Assembly: GCF_900129505.1 (NCBI RefSeq)
Contig: NZ_LT670818.1
Location: 2,418,001-2,482,000, forward strand
Direction of reading: 5' to 3'
Length of the DNA stretch: 64,000 bases
Origin: Bradyrhizobium erythrophlei
GTDB taxonomy: Bacteria > Pseudomonadota > Alphaproteobacteria > Rhizobiales > Xanthobacteraceae
The position numbers were made by a program, and so were the translations under genes. Each line of letters opens with the position of its first letter. Positions within the stretch are counted from its first letter, which is position 1. Of the stretch, positions 50,180 to 59,447 are shown piece after piece. The notes beneath the pieces were generated by a model. The model did not search any database. It was not told the origin of the DNA and saw only the letters and a program-made list of their open reading frames with translations.

Positions 50180-52138
50180 ATGCAGCAAAGAGAGCGGCCC
50201 CATGCATCGTCGCCGGACGATGGCCGCTACCGGATGCTGATCGAAGCCGTCAACGATTACGCCATCTACATGCTCGATCCGGACGGACGCGTATCGAGCT
50301 GGAACCCCGGCGCGCGGCGTTTCAAAGGGTACGAAGAGTCCGAAATCCTGGGCGAGAACTTCTCGCGCTTTTACACCGAGGCCGATCGCGAACAGGGCTT
50401 GCCCCGAAGAGCGCTCGAGATCGCCGCGCGCGACGGAAAATTCGAAGGGGAGGGCTGGCGCTGCCGAAAGGACGGCACCCGGTTCTGGGCCCTTGTCGTC
50501 ATCGATCCAATCAAGGATGCCTCCGGCAATCTGATTGGCTTCGCCAAAATCACCCGCGATCTTACCGAGCGAAAGCTTGCCGAAGAGGCGCTTCGGAAAA
50601 GTGAGGAACAGTTCAGGCTGCTGGTTCAGGGCGTTACGGATTACGCCATCTATATGCTGACGCCGGCCGGCCAGGTTTCAAGCTGGAACGCCGGTGCGGA
50701 AAGGATCAAGGGCTATCGTCCGGAAGAAATCATCGGCCAGCATTTTTCAAGATTCTATACCGAGGAAGACCGACAAGCGGGCGCGCCGCGGGTCGCGCTC
50801 GAGACGGCCGCGCGAGAGGGGCGATTTGAAAAGGAAGGCTGGCGCATCCGCAAGGATGGCAGCAGATTCGTGGCTCATGTCATCATCGATCCGATCCGCG
50901 CGCCCGACGGAACGATTCTGGGTTTCGCGAAGATCACCCGCGATATTACCGAGCGTAGAGAAACCGAGCGCGCCCTTCAGGAGGCGCGCGAAGCCTTGTT
51001 CCAGTCCCAGAAGATGGACGCAGTCGGGCAGCTTACCGGCGGGGTCGCGCATGATTTCAATAATCTCTTGATGGCGGTTCTCGGCAGCCTCGAACTTCTG
51101 CGCAAGCGTCTGCCTGCCGACCCCAAAATGACGCGTCTCATCGATAACGCGATACAAGGCGCGCAACGCGGCACCGCGTTGACGCAGCGCATGCTTGCCT
51201 TCGCCCGCCGGCAGGAACTCAAGCCGGCGCAGATCGATGTGGCGGATCTTGTTGGCGGCATGACGGATCTCCTGCACAGTTCTCTCGGAGCAATCGTTCA
51301 GATCCAGACGGATATTCCCCGGGGGATCAGAAAAGTACTGGTCGATCCGAATCAGCTGGAACTCGCCATCCTGAATCTGGCGGTGAACGCGCGCGACGCG
51401 ATGCCCAAAGGTGGATCCATTTTCATTGCCGCGCGAGAAGAGAACGTCGCCAATATGCCGAGCCTGAAGGCCGGACGTTATGTCTGTCTTTCCGTGACCG
51501 ATGAGGGGTGCGGGATGGATGAAGCGACACAGCGGCGCGCGCTGGAGCCGTTCTTCACGACCAAGGGCGTTGGCAAGGGAACAGGGTTGGGCCTGTCCAT
51601 GGTTCACGGCATGATCGATCAATCCGGCGGCAAGCTCGTCCTGAAGAGCCGGAAGGGCGAGGGTACGACCGTTGAACTCTGGCTGCCCGTTGCGGCAACC
51701 GGCTTGGGATCTGTGTCGGGAGAGGAAAAGGACGTAAGGGAGTTTGAGCGAAGAGAAGGGCCGCTTGTGATCCTCGCAGTGGACGACGATGCACTGGTGC
51801 TGCTCAATACAGTGGCCATGCTGGAAGACCTCGGCCACACCGTCCTGGAGGCGACGTCCGGCAAGGAAGCCCTCGATATCATCCGGCGCGAAGGGGGCGT
51901 GGATCTCGTGATAACCGACCAGGCCATGCCGCACATGACGGGCTCCGATCTGGCCGCTGCGATCAGGGCCGAAAGGCCGGACCTACCGATTATCCTGGCG
52001 ACCGGATATGCGGAGCTTCCGCCTGGCACGGACAAGGGTCTTCCAAAGCTGTCGAAGCCGTTTCGCCAGCAACAGCTTGCGGATGCCATCGTGGAAGTCC
52101 TTGCGCCCGAAGCGCCGCGCGTCGCGAGTTTCGGTTAG
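50180..52138 (+). CDS. Cytoplasmic hybrid histidine kinase, PAS-PAS-HisKA-ATPase-REC
   Basis: 652 residues, no membrane segments. Two very similar PAS domains at ~18-135 and ~145-265 (VNDYAIYMLDPDGRVSSWNP and VTDYAIYMLTPAGQVSSWNA; both have FSRFYTE-D) suggest an internal duplication. HisKA phospho-His in LTGGVAHDFNNLLMAVLGSL (~290). ATPase ~390-510 (NLAVNARDAMPKGG, GKGTGLGLSMVHGM). Receiver ~530-645, Asp ~580 in LVITDQAMPHMTG. The start is ATG 50180, with AGGAT upstream. The sensory cofactor is not evident. It lies 132 bases after the CRP-type gene on the same strand; co-transcription is possible but not shown. Confidence 0.9.
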   Translation: MQQRERPHASSPDDGRYRMLIEAVNDYAIYMLDPDGRVSSWNPGARRFKGYEESEILGENFSRFYTEADREQGLPRRALEIAARDGKFEGEGWRCRKDGTRFWALVVIDPIKDASGNLIGFAKITRDLTERKLAEEALRKSEEQFRLLVQGVTDYAIYMLTPAGQVSSWNAGAERIKGYRPEEIIGQHFSRFYTEEDRQAGAPRVALETAAREGRFEKEGWRIRKDGSRFVAHVIIDPIRAPDGTILGFAKITRDITERRETERALQEAREALFQSQKMDAVGQLTGGVAHDFNNLLMAVLGSLELLRKRLPADPKMTRLIDNAIQGAQRGTALTQRMLAFARRQELKPAQIDVADLVGGMTDLLHSSLGAIVQIQTDIPRGIRKVLVDPNQLELAILNLAVNARDAMPKGGSIFIAAREENVANMPSLKAGRYVCLSVTDEGCGMDEATQRRALEPFFTTKGVGKGTGLGLSMVHGMIDQSGGKLVLKSRKGEGTTVELWLPVAATGLGSVSGEEKDVREFERREGPLVILAVDDDALVLLNTVAMLEDLGHTVLEATSGKEALDIIRREGGVDLVITDQAMPHMTGSDLAAAIRAERPDLPIILATGYAELPPGTDKGLPKLSKPFRQQQLADAIVEVLAPEAPRVASFG

Positions 52139-52209
52139 CGCTGCTGCCTTTGCTGGTTTTGGCACGCCGCGTCTCTCGGCGAGCAGCACGTCCCCTCCTT
52201 GCGGGGAGA

Positions 52210-52400
52210 GCTGCGAGTGCGGAAAGTCGTTGACTCAAATTGTTTTTTGGCACCTGCGGACGGCGAGTGCAGTTTGGCGAACATTTTTTTGAGCGCACAT
52301 GATCTCAATTGAGACACCAAAAATTTTGAATTGGAACATGAACATCTTTTAACAATCAGAAACACGACGCGCAGCAGTGCTCGATCGGTTTTGCCAGCTT
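52210..52400. promoter_or_regulatory. AT-rich intergenic island with a 12-bp palindrome
   Basis: The 287-base gap before the glycosyltransferase is unusually A/T-rich for this window, with runs such as TTGTTTTTTGG and ACATTTTTTTGAG. It has a perfect palindrome TCTCAATTGAGA at 52303-52314. No gene is recognised. It may hold the glycosyltransferase promoter, and AT-rich stretches of this kind are typical targets of MucR/H-NS-like silencers in alphaproteobacteria. Confidence 0.45.
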
Positions 52401-52425
52401 CGCTCCCAGCGCGGAGGCGGACCGA

Positions 52426-54108
52426 TTGCGTTTGCCTGCTGCGCGCCGCGAGTCACTGTGTGTGGGTTTCTGGGCCATGTGTATTGCGTTCTCAGAGATG
52501 GCCGCGCGTTCGGAAATTTCCCCGGCGCGCTGGCGAAGACCGTTTCTGGTCTGGATGGACGGGATCGAAGCGGGCTGGGCCATTCCGCTCCTGCTGATCG
52601 GATTTATCGCGGTTTGGCAGGCGTTTCTGGTCATCGCCTATCTCGGCGGCGATCTGCATCCCGACGTTCTCGAGACATGGACGCTCGGACGCGGCATCGA
52701 ATGGGGCTACTCCAAACATCCCCCGCTGATGGGATGGGTCGCACGCGCATGGACGTCGGTCTTTCCGCTCAGCAATTGGTCGTTTCAGTTGCTGGCGGTG
52801 ACCAATTCGGCGATTGCGCTGTGGGCCGTCGATCTCATCACGCGCCACTTCGCAAGGGGCGACAAGAGAATTGTCGTGCTGTTGCTCCTCATGCTGCTGC
52901 CGGCGTACCAGTTTCACGCCCAGCGCTTCAACGCCAACGCGGTTCTGCTGGCGGCGTGGCCGATCGCCACCTATTGCTTCCTGCGGTCGTTTGAAACCCG
53001 CGAGATCGGATGGGCCGTCGCCGCCGGCGCAACCGCCGCGCTCGCGATGCTGGGCAAATACTATTCGGTGTTTCTCATCACAAGCTTTCTTCTCGCCGCG
53101 ATGTGTCATCCGCAGCGCCGCGCCTATTTCGGCTCGTGGGCTCCCTGGATTTCGACGATCACAGGAATGGCCGCGCTCGCGCCGCATTTGGTCTGGCTGG
53201 CGACGACCGGAGCACAGCCGTTCGCCTATGCGCTTGAACGACATGCCGGCAAGGCCCATGTCCCTCCGCTGATTGAACCGCTTCTCTTTATTCTCGGCGT
53301 TGCGCTCGTGCTGGTGATCCCGACCGCGGCATGGATTCTGATAGCGGGCGACCGTCTCAAGAAGTTTCCGCAGGATTTTCGCAACCTGAACCCCGGCCTG
53401 TTGCTGCTCTTCCTTGTCAGCGTCGGGACACTCGTTCTTCCAGCCATCGCGGCGGTCGGGCTGGGCGCCGATATGCCTCCGATCTGGGCGCTGCAGGGGC
53501 TTTTCCTGTTCGCCATTCTGATTGTCTGCGGCGCAAGCTATCCGATCGAACGCTTTTATTCGGTCAATCTGGCGGTCGCTGTCATTGGCATCGCGGTGCT
53601 TGCCGCCGTCGTGGTGGCGCCGGTTCACGCGCTCTATCGGAACTTCCATCCCCTGAACGAGGGACGCAATTTCTATCAGGCGTCCGCGATGGAATTGACC
53701 CGGCAATGGCATCAGCAGTCTCGTGCGGCGCTTCCGGCCGTCGGCGGCGACGATGGCCTCGCCTTCGCCATGGCTTTCTACAGCCCGGACCATCCTGTGT
53801 ATGACGTGCGGCTTGTCCACCCCCATACCGAGAGTTTGCCGCCGCAGACCAAGTTCGAACGGGGATGGGCGGCCCTGTGCTTCGATGGCGACGAGCATTG
53901 TGTCGCCGCGATGGAAGCCGCCGCGGCACGGGCTTCCCGCTATGTCAGAACCGAGTTCGTGCTGGAGTCGACGCTCTTGGGCCAGCCCGGTGCGACGCAG
54001 GGTTTTGTCGCCCTGATCGTTCCGCCTTCCGCCGAGGACGCCGCCCCGCCCACCGGCATGGCCGAAGATATCAGCGCGATGCGGCGCGGCCCTGTGGAAT
54101 CGTACTGA
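52426..54108 (+). CDS. Polytopic glycosyltransferase, GT39/ArnT-like (GT-C fold)
   Basis: 560 residues from TTG 52426, which has GGAGG eight bases upstream; ATG 52498 (536 residues) is the main alternative. About 10-12 membrane segments. The first periplasmic loop carries LGGDLHPDVLETWTLGRGIE and the GYSKHPPLMGWVAR motif, where acidic and His-Pro-Pro residues mark GT39-type transferases that use polyprenyl-phosphate sugars. Further segments include QRFNANAVLLAAWPIATYCF and MLGKYYSVFLITSFLLAAM. The C-terminal ~130 residues form a soluble periplasmic domain. Its acceptor, lipid or polysaccharide, is unknown. It converges with the RND pump gene. Confidence 0.85.
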   Translation: MRLPAARRESLCVGFWAMCIAFSEMAARSEISPARWRRPFLVWMDGIEAGWAIPLLLIGFIAVWQAFLVIAYLGGDLHPDVLETWTLGRGIEWGYSKHPPLMGWVARAWTSVFPLSNWSFQLLAVTNSAIALWAVDLITRHFARGDKRIVVLLLLMLLPAYQFHAQRFNANAVLLAAWPIATYCFLRSFETREIGWAVAAGATAALAMLGKYYSVFLITSFLLAAMCHPQRRAYFGSWAPWISTITGMAALAPHLVWLATTGAQPFAYALERHAGKAHVPPLIEPLLFILGVALVLVIPTAAWILIAGDRLKKFPQDFRNLNPGLLLLFLVSVGTLVLPAIAAVGLGADMPPIWALQGLFLFAILIVCGASYPIERFYSVNLAVAVIGIAVLAAVVVAPVHALYRNFHPLNEGRNFYQASAMELTRQWHQQSRAALPAVGGDDGLAFAMAFYSPDHPVYDVRLVHPHTESLPPQTKFERGWAALCFDGDEHCVAAMEAAAARASRYVRTEFVLESTLLGQPGATQGFVALIVPPSAEDAAPPTGMAEDISAMRRGPVESY

Positions 54109-54135
54109 AAAGCGTTGAGGAGTGCGGCGGAAATG

Positions 54136-57100
54136 CTACTCCGCCGCCGGCGAACGCACGATGGTCGGCGGCGGGGGCGGCTCGCGGTGGTCGCCGCCAT
54201 GGTCGTTCGCCTGCTCGCTCTCGGGGTGTGAGACGATAAGCTTCTTGCCGAAGTGCCAGAACAGCGCGCCGATGTCGTCCATCAGCATGAACATCGCCGG
54301 CACGAACACCAGCGACAGTGCAGTCGAAAACACCAGGCCGCCGATCACGGCGAGCGCCATCGGCGAGCGGAATTCGCCGCCGGCACCGAACGCCAGCGCC
54401 GAGGGCATCATGCCGGCGGCCATCGCGATCGTGGTCATGACGATCGGGCGCGCGCGCTTCATCCCGGCGTCGATGATCGCCTCGTGGCGCGGCTTGCCTT
54501 CGCGCATCGATTCGACCGCGAACTCCACCAGCATGATGGCATTCTTGGTGACGATGCCCATCAGCATCAGGATGCCGATCCACACCGGCGTGGTCAGCTG
54601 CTTGCCGGTGACGAGCAGTGCCGCGATCGCGCCGCCGATCGACAGCGGCAGCGAGAACAGGATCGTGATCGGCTGGAGGAAGGTGCCGAACAACAGCACC
54701 AGCACCGCATAGACCATCATCAGGCCGGCGGTGATCGCGGTGGCAAAGCCTTCCGACAATTCGTTCAGGCTTTCGGCGTCGCCGGAGGGGCTGACCTTGA
54801 CCCCCTTGGGCAGCGTCTTCATCACAGGCAGTTCGTAGATCTTCTTGGTGGCGTCGCCGAGCGCGGCGGAGCCGACGAGGTCGGCGGCGACGGTCGCCTG
54901 ACGTTCCCGGTCGTAGCGGTTGATGCTGGTCGGGCCCTGGTCGAGCTTGATGTCGGCGACCACCGACAGCGGCACGCCGCCCTTTTCGCCGTGCTGGCCG
55001 AGCGGCACCCGCAGCTGTTCGAGCAAGGCGAGATCGCCGCGCGCAGTGTCCTCGAGCTGGACCCGGATCGGCACCAGCCGATCGCCGGCGTCGAACTTCG
55101 CCAGCGCCGGGCCGACGTCGCCGATGGTGGCGACGCGGATGGTCTGCGACAGGCTCTCGGTGGAGACGCCGAGCCGGGCGGCGAGATCCGCCTTCGGCTG
55201 GATGCGCAGTTCGGGCCGGTCCAGCGCGGTCTCCGAAATCACGTCGGAGATGATCGGAATCCGCTTCATCTGGGTCGCCAATTCGCTGGCGACGTTGTTG
55301 ACGATATTGCTGTCGGTCCCCGTCACCACCAGCGAGATGGCGCGCAGGCCGTTTTCGTCGAGGAACCAGTAGCGGATGTCGGGGACGCCCTCGAGTTCCT
55401 GGCCGATCTCCAGCTCGAGCTGGCGCTGGGTGATCTTGCGCTCGGTCTTCGGGGTGTAGTTGATGATCAGCGCGGCGCGGCGCACCTCGAAGGTGCCGGG
55501 CGGCACCCTTCCGCCGTCGACGAAGATGCTCTTGACCTCCGGCCGCTGGCGCAGGCGCGCGACGATGTCCTCGGTGACCTTTTCGGTAAAGGCGAGTTGC
55601 GTGCCCGGCGGCAGTTCCATCGCCAGCAGCGAGCGCGCCGAGTCCTGCGCCGGCAGGAAGCCTTGCGGCAGCAGCGTGATGCTCCAGATCGAGGCGGCGA
55701 AAATGCCGAAGCCGATCAGCACGGTGATGAAATAATGGTTCACCGACCAGGTGACGAGCCTGACATAGGCGTGCATGGCGCGGCCCGGCGGCGGATCGTC
55801 GTGGTCATGATGCTTGAGAAAATATGCCGCCAGCACCGGCGTGACGAAGCGGGCGGCGAGCAGCGAGAAGAACACCTGCACCGACACCGTGATGCCGAAC
55901 TGCTTGAAGAACTGGCCGGCGATGCCCGACATGAAGCTGGCGGGCGCGAAGATCGCGATGATGGTCAGCGAGATCGCGATCACGGCAAGGCCAATTTCGT
56001 CGGCGGCCTCCAGCGCCGCGCGATAGGGCGACTTGCCCATCCGCATATGGCGCACGATGTTCTCGATCTCGACGATGGCGTCGTCGACCAGAATGCCGGT
56101 CGACAGCGTAATCGCGAGGAAGCTGACCAGGTTGAGCGAAAATCCCAGGATGTCCATCGCCCAGAACGCCGGGAAGATCGACAGCGGCAGCGAGATCGCG
56201 GCGATGACGGTGGCCCTGATGTCGCGCAGGAACAAAAGCACGATGATGACGGCGAGGATCGCGCCCTCGAACAGGGTGGAGATCGCGGCTTCGTAATTGC
56301 CTTTGGTGTACTCCACCGAGGTGTCGATCAGTTTCAGGTCGACATCGGGATAGGCCGCCTTCAGCGCGTCGATCCGCTTCTGCACGGCAGCAGCAACCAC
56401 CACGTCGCTGGCGCCCTTCGAGCGCTTGATGCCGAGCGCCACCACCGGCTCGCCGTTGAAGCGGGCGAAGGTGCGGCGGTCGGCGATGGTGTCGGTGACG
56501 GTGCCGAGATCGTCCAGCCGCACTTCGCCGCCGCCGAACAGCGGGATCATGGTTCCCGCCAGATCGTTCAGCGTCTTGGCGCCGGCCAGCGTGCGGATCG
56601 CCTGGTCGTTCTTGCCGATCTCGGCGCGGCCGCCGGCGAGGTCGACATTGGTGCCGCGCAGGCTCTGGCTGACATTGACGGCGGTCAGCCCCGCGGCCTG
56701 CAGCCGGTCGGGGTCGAGCGAGACCAGGATCTCGCGCTCGACACCGCCGATGCGCTCGACCTGGGCGACGCCGCGCACGCCCTGCAGCGCGCGTTTGACG
56801 ACGTCGTCGACGAAATAGGACAGTTGCTCGGGCGTCTTGCCCGGCGAGATCGCGGCATAGGTGACGATCGGCAGGCCGATCACGTCGACGCGCTGGATCA
56901 GCGGCTCGGTGACGTTCTGCGGCAGGTTGGCGCGCACCCGCGTCACGGCGTCCTTGACATCGTTCAGTGCGCGGTCGGTGTTGGTCTCGAGCGCGAACTG
57001 GATCGTGGTGAGCGACAGCCCGTCGGTGATCGACGATGAAATATGCCGCACGCCCTCGACGCCGGAGACGCCGTCTTCGATCGTCTTGGTGACCTGCGAT

Positions 57101-57285
57101 TCCAGTTCCGCCGGGGCCGCGCCGAACTGCGAGACCGCGACCGAGATCACCGGGATGTCGGCCGACGGCAGCCGCGTCACCGCGAGTTTGGTGAAGCTGA
57201 CCCAGCCGAGCACCAGAAGGATGATCGAAAAGACGATGGAAGGCAGCGGATTGCGGATCGACCATGACGAAACATTAAGAGCCAT
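54136..57285 (-). CDS. RND-family efflux pump (HAE1/AcrB-like)
   Basis: 1049 residues, full length. Twelve membrane segments in the 1+5+1+5 pattern with two large periplasmic loops. The TM4 proton-relay aspartates are in STGILVDDAIVEIENIVRHM (~399-400). The opening (SIRNPLPSIVFSIILLVLGW, RLPSADIPVISVAVSQFGAA) is like multidrug and hydrophobe exporters. The C-terminus is His/Pro-rich. Its ATG overlaps the stop codon of the adaptor gene (TGATG), giving translational coupling. No outer-membrane factor gene is present, so a TolC-like protein encoded elsewhere must complete the pump. Confidence 0.95.
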   Translation of the reverse strand: MALNVSSWSIRNPLPSIVFSIILLVLGWVSFTKLAVTRLPSADIPVISVAVSQFGAAPAELESQVTKTIEDGVSGVEGVRHISSSITDGLSLTTIQFALETNTDRALNDVKDAVTRVRANLPQNVTEPLIQRVDVIGLPIVTYAAISPGKTPEQLSYFVDDVVKRALQGVRGVAQVERIGGVEREILVSLDPDRLQAAGLTAVNVSQSLRGTNVDLAGGRAEIGKNDQAIRTLAGAKTLNDLAGTMIPLFGGGEVRLDDLGTVTDTIADRRTFARFNGEPVVALGIKRSKGASDVVVAAAVQKRIDALKAAYPDVDLKLIDTSVEYTKGNYEAAISTLFEGAILAVIIVLLFLRDIRATVIAAISLPLSIFPAFWAMDILGFSLNLVSFLAITLSTGILVDDAIVEIENIVRHMRMGKSPYRAALEAADEIGLAVIAISLTIIAIFAPASFMSGIAGQFFKQFGITVSVQVFFSLLAARFVTPVLAAYFLKHHDHDDPPPGRAMHAYVRLVTWSVNHYFITVLIGFGIFAASIWSITLLPQGFLPAQDSARSLLAMELPPGTQLAFTEKVTEDIVARLRQRPEVKSIFVDGGRVPPGTFEVRRAALIINYTPKTERKITQRQLELEIGQELEGVPDIRYWFLDENGLRAISLVVTGTDSNIVNNVASELATQMKRIPIISDVISETALDRPELRIQPKADLAARLGVSTESLSQTIRVATIGDVGPALAKFDAGDRLVPIRVQLEDTARGDLALLEQLRVPLGQHGEKGGVPLSVVADIKLDQGPTSINRYDRERQATVAADLVGSAALGDATKKIYELPVMKTLPKGVKVSPSGDAESLNELSEGFATAITAGLMMVYAVLVLLFGTFLQPITILFSLPLSIGGAIAALLVTGKQLTTPVWIGILMLMGIVTKNAIMLVEFAVESMREGKPRHEAIIDAGMKRARPIVMTTIAMAAGMMPSALAFGAGGEFRSPMALAVIGGLVFSTALSLVFVPAMFMLMDDIGALFWHFGKKLIVSHPESEQANDHGGDHREPPPPPTIVRSPAAE

Positions 57286-58205
57286 CAGCGTACCCGCGTC
57301 CGATCGAGGTCCTCGGCGAACACGGTCTTGATCTGGTCGCCGTCATGCAGCGAAGAGCCAGCATCGGCCACGACGATTTCGCCGACGTCGAGGCCTTCAA
57401 GGATTTCCGTCGAGGTATCGGACACGAGGCCGGTGCGGACCTTGCGCGTTTCCACCGTGTTTCCTTTGACCACCTGGACCGTCAGATGGTCAATGGCGGT
57501 GCGAGGCACGGCGACACCGCAGCTGCGCTTGGCGTCGATATTGGCCCGGGCAAACATGCCGACCTTGAGCGAGGGATTGTTGCCCAGGGCTATCCGGACG
57601 TGGCCGAGTTGCGTCGAGCGATCGATCTGCGGCGAAACCAGCCGCACCCGTCCGACGAGATCGGGCGCGTTGTCGCGGCTTATTCTCACCGTCGCGCCGG
57701 GACTGAGTTTCAGCATGTGGACCGCCGGCACCTCGGCGTCGAGCTCGAGCTCGTTATTGACGGCAATGCGGAACATCGGCCCGGCCTGGGGCGAGGCCGG
57801 TGCGCCGACGACGGTCCTGACCTCGGTGACGAGGCCGGCCGCCGGCGCGCGCAGCGACACCGGTGCGGCTGAGGATCTGCCGCCGGGCTGCTGCGGCGGC
57901 GCCGTCAGCCGGGCCAGCTCCTGATTGTCGGTGACCAAATCGCCTTCGCGGACGAACACGTCGGTGACCTTCGAGCCTTCCTGATCGACCCCAACCACCG
58001 CTTCCCGGCGTGGCACGACGTAGCCGGTACCGCGGACCATATCGGAGAAGCAGGCATTGGTCGATTTCGTCACCACGACGAGGGCGGTACCCGGCGTTTC
58101 CTTTACCTCCGGATGGGAGCGATGCTCGAACCAGTACCATACGCCGCCCAGAGCGGCGAAGAAGACCACGGCGAGCGCCGGTTTTACATATTCGGTGAGC
58201 GTCAT
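57285..58205 (-). CDS. RND efflux periplasmic adaptor (membrane fusion protein)
   Basis: 306 residues. N-terminal membrane anchor ~8-25 (VKPALAVVFFAALGGVWYWF); lipoyl halves GSKVTDVFVREGDLVTDNQE and APAAGLVTEVRTVVGAPASP separated by a very short linker; barrel segments SPGATVRISRDNAPDLVGRV, VGMFARANIDAKRSCGVAVP and VRTGLVSDTSTEILEGLDVG. The structure is close to the orphan adaptor at 42738: both have a Cys near the first strand (STNACFSDMVRGTGYV, AKSCFGDIVEVSGLV). It is the first gene of the adaptor-pump pair, and family B repeats lie upstream. Confidence 0.9.
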   Translation of the reverse strand: MTLTEYVKPALAVVFFAALGGVWYWFEHRSHPEVKETPGTALVVVTKSTNACFSDMVRGTGYVVPRREAVVGVDQEGSKVTDVFVREGDLVTDNQELARLTAPPQQPGGRSSAAPVSLRAPAAGLVTEVRTVVGAPASPQAGPMFRIAVNNELELDAEVPAVHMLKLSPGATVRISRDNAPDLVGRVRLVSPQIDRSTQLGHVRIALGNNPSLKVGMFARANIDAKRSCGVAVPRTAIDHLTVQVVKGNTVETRKVRTGLVSDTSTEILEGLDVGEIVVADAGSSLHDGDQIKTVFAEDLDRTRVR

Positions 58206-58254
58206 CGCCGGATCATTCCAGACCTGTTTGGCTGATACGATAGGGGATTTAGGC

Positions 58255-58535
58255 CGTCATTGCGAGCCACCGGGTCGGCGCGAAGCGCCGCCCGATGACA
58301 GGCTCCGCGAAGCAATCCGGCTTCGGTCATTCCGCGGCGATGCCAACGGGTCCGCGCAAAGCGCGGCCCGATGACAGGCTCCGCGTCGAACTCTGTTGCA
58401 CATCGGAAAATCTCGAGATTCCCGGTCTGACCCTAACGTACCATCCCGAAATGACGAAAAGCTGGATTGCTTCGTCGCGGAGCCTGTCATCGGGCGCGCA
58501 TTCGCGCGACCCGTTGGCTCCTCGCAATGACGAGA
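58255..58535. repeat. Composite repeat cluster: family B twice, degenerate family A, family B inverted
   Basis: The 394-base gap between the adaptor and OmpA-like genes contains a family B element (58255-58323), a second partial one (58340-58385), a degenerate family A piece (~58388-58454, TCTCGAGATTCCCGG) and an inverted family B element (58459-58535). No gene is seen. The nested arrangement suggests repeated insertion into the same intergenic site. Confidence 0.75.
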
Positions 58536-58599
58536 AAAGCGTCCCGCGGTGGTGCGGGACGCCTCGGTGCTGCGGAACCTCACCTGGCATCCGCGCCGG

Positions 58600-59289
58600 T
58601 CACTTGGACGCGGTGGTCTTGTTGGCCATGTTCACGACCTGCACGCGGCGATTGACCTCGGCCAGGGGATTGCCGGGGTCCTTGAGCTTGCTCTTGCCGT
58701 ATCCGACGGTGACCAGATCGGAACCGGCGATGCCATATTTATCGACCAGATAGCGCTTGATCGAGTCGGCGCGGCGCTCGGACAGGTCCTGATTGTAGGC
58801 CTCGGTGCCGGCGGCGTCGGTGTGGCCGGCGACGACGAAGGTCGAGCCCTTCAGGTCGGGATTGGTCAGCGCCTTGCCGAGCGCCTGCACCGACGGCAGC
58901 GATTTCGAGCTGATATCGGCCGAGTTGTAGTCGAAGGTGATTTCCAGATCGATATTCGGCTTGTCCTTGGCGGCGGTGGCGATCTCTTCGCGCTCGGTAA
59001 CCGAAAGCGAGCGGGTGGCCCGGCCGCGGACGCTCTGCAGTAGACGCCCTTCGGCAGCGTCCGCGGCCGGGTCGGTCTGGGTCTGCGGACCGAACGACAG
59101 GCCCCGGGTCAGCGGCCTCTTGGCCGGCGCCAGGGCGCGAACGATCTGATCCTCGGTGACATTGTCATCGCCGGCGACCGCGGTCGCCACGCCAAAGGAA
59201 AGTGCTGCGCCGATCGTCAGCAACGAAAGCATCGCAACAAGGGTTTGCCTTCCGAGAAAGGCCGTTCCCTTTCCAGAAAATATCGACAT
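58600..59289 (-). CDS. OmpA-family peptidoglycan-binding protein
   Basis: 229 residues from ATG 59289, with GGAGG eight bases upstream (the frame from 59364 is not supported). Hydrophobic N-terminus ~12-38 (LGRQTLVAMLSLLTIGAALS) acts as signal or anchor, then a ~60-residue linker (APAKRPLTRGLSFGPQ). The OmpA-like domain ~110-225 has IDLEITFDYNSADISSKSLP, FVVAGHTDAAGTEAYNQDLS, RRADSIKRYLV and NPLAEVNRRVQVVNM. The Asp and Arg that grip diaminopimelate (TDAAG..., NRRVQ) are present. It is 158 bases downstream of the pseudo-caspase/TPR gene on the same strand. Confidence 0.9.
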   Translation of the reverse strand: MSIFSGKGTAFLGRQTLVAMLSLLTIGAALSFGVATAVAGDDNVTEDQIVRALAPAKRPLTRGLSFGPQTQTDPAADAAEGRLLQSVRGRATRSLSVTEREEIATAAKDKPNIDLEITFDYNSADISSKSLPSVQALGKALTNPDLKGSTFVVAGHTDAAGTEAYNQDLSERRADSIKRYLVDKYGIAGSDLVTVGYGKSKLKDPGNPLAEVNRRVQVVNMANKTTASK

Positions 59290-59447
59290 TGCCAGTCCCT
59301 CCTGCGCTGACCGCGCCGTTCCAATCAATGTTCCGAAAAAGCCGCGCACCCCAAACAAGGACAAGCCGGTCGCGGCGTCTCTCCTTGTGTCTCCAGAGCT
59401 CGCCTTGGGGTTCGAGGAAAGGCCGGCTTTTTCGGCCTAAATTGCCG

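Noticed and set aside
54253..57039. 928-residue plus frame opposite the RND pump
   Set aside because: Antisense shadow; the pump on the minus strand is unambiguous.
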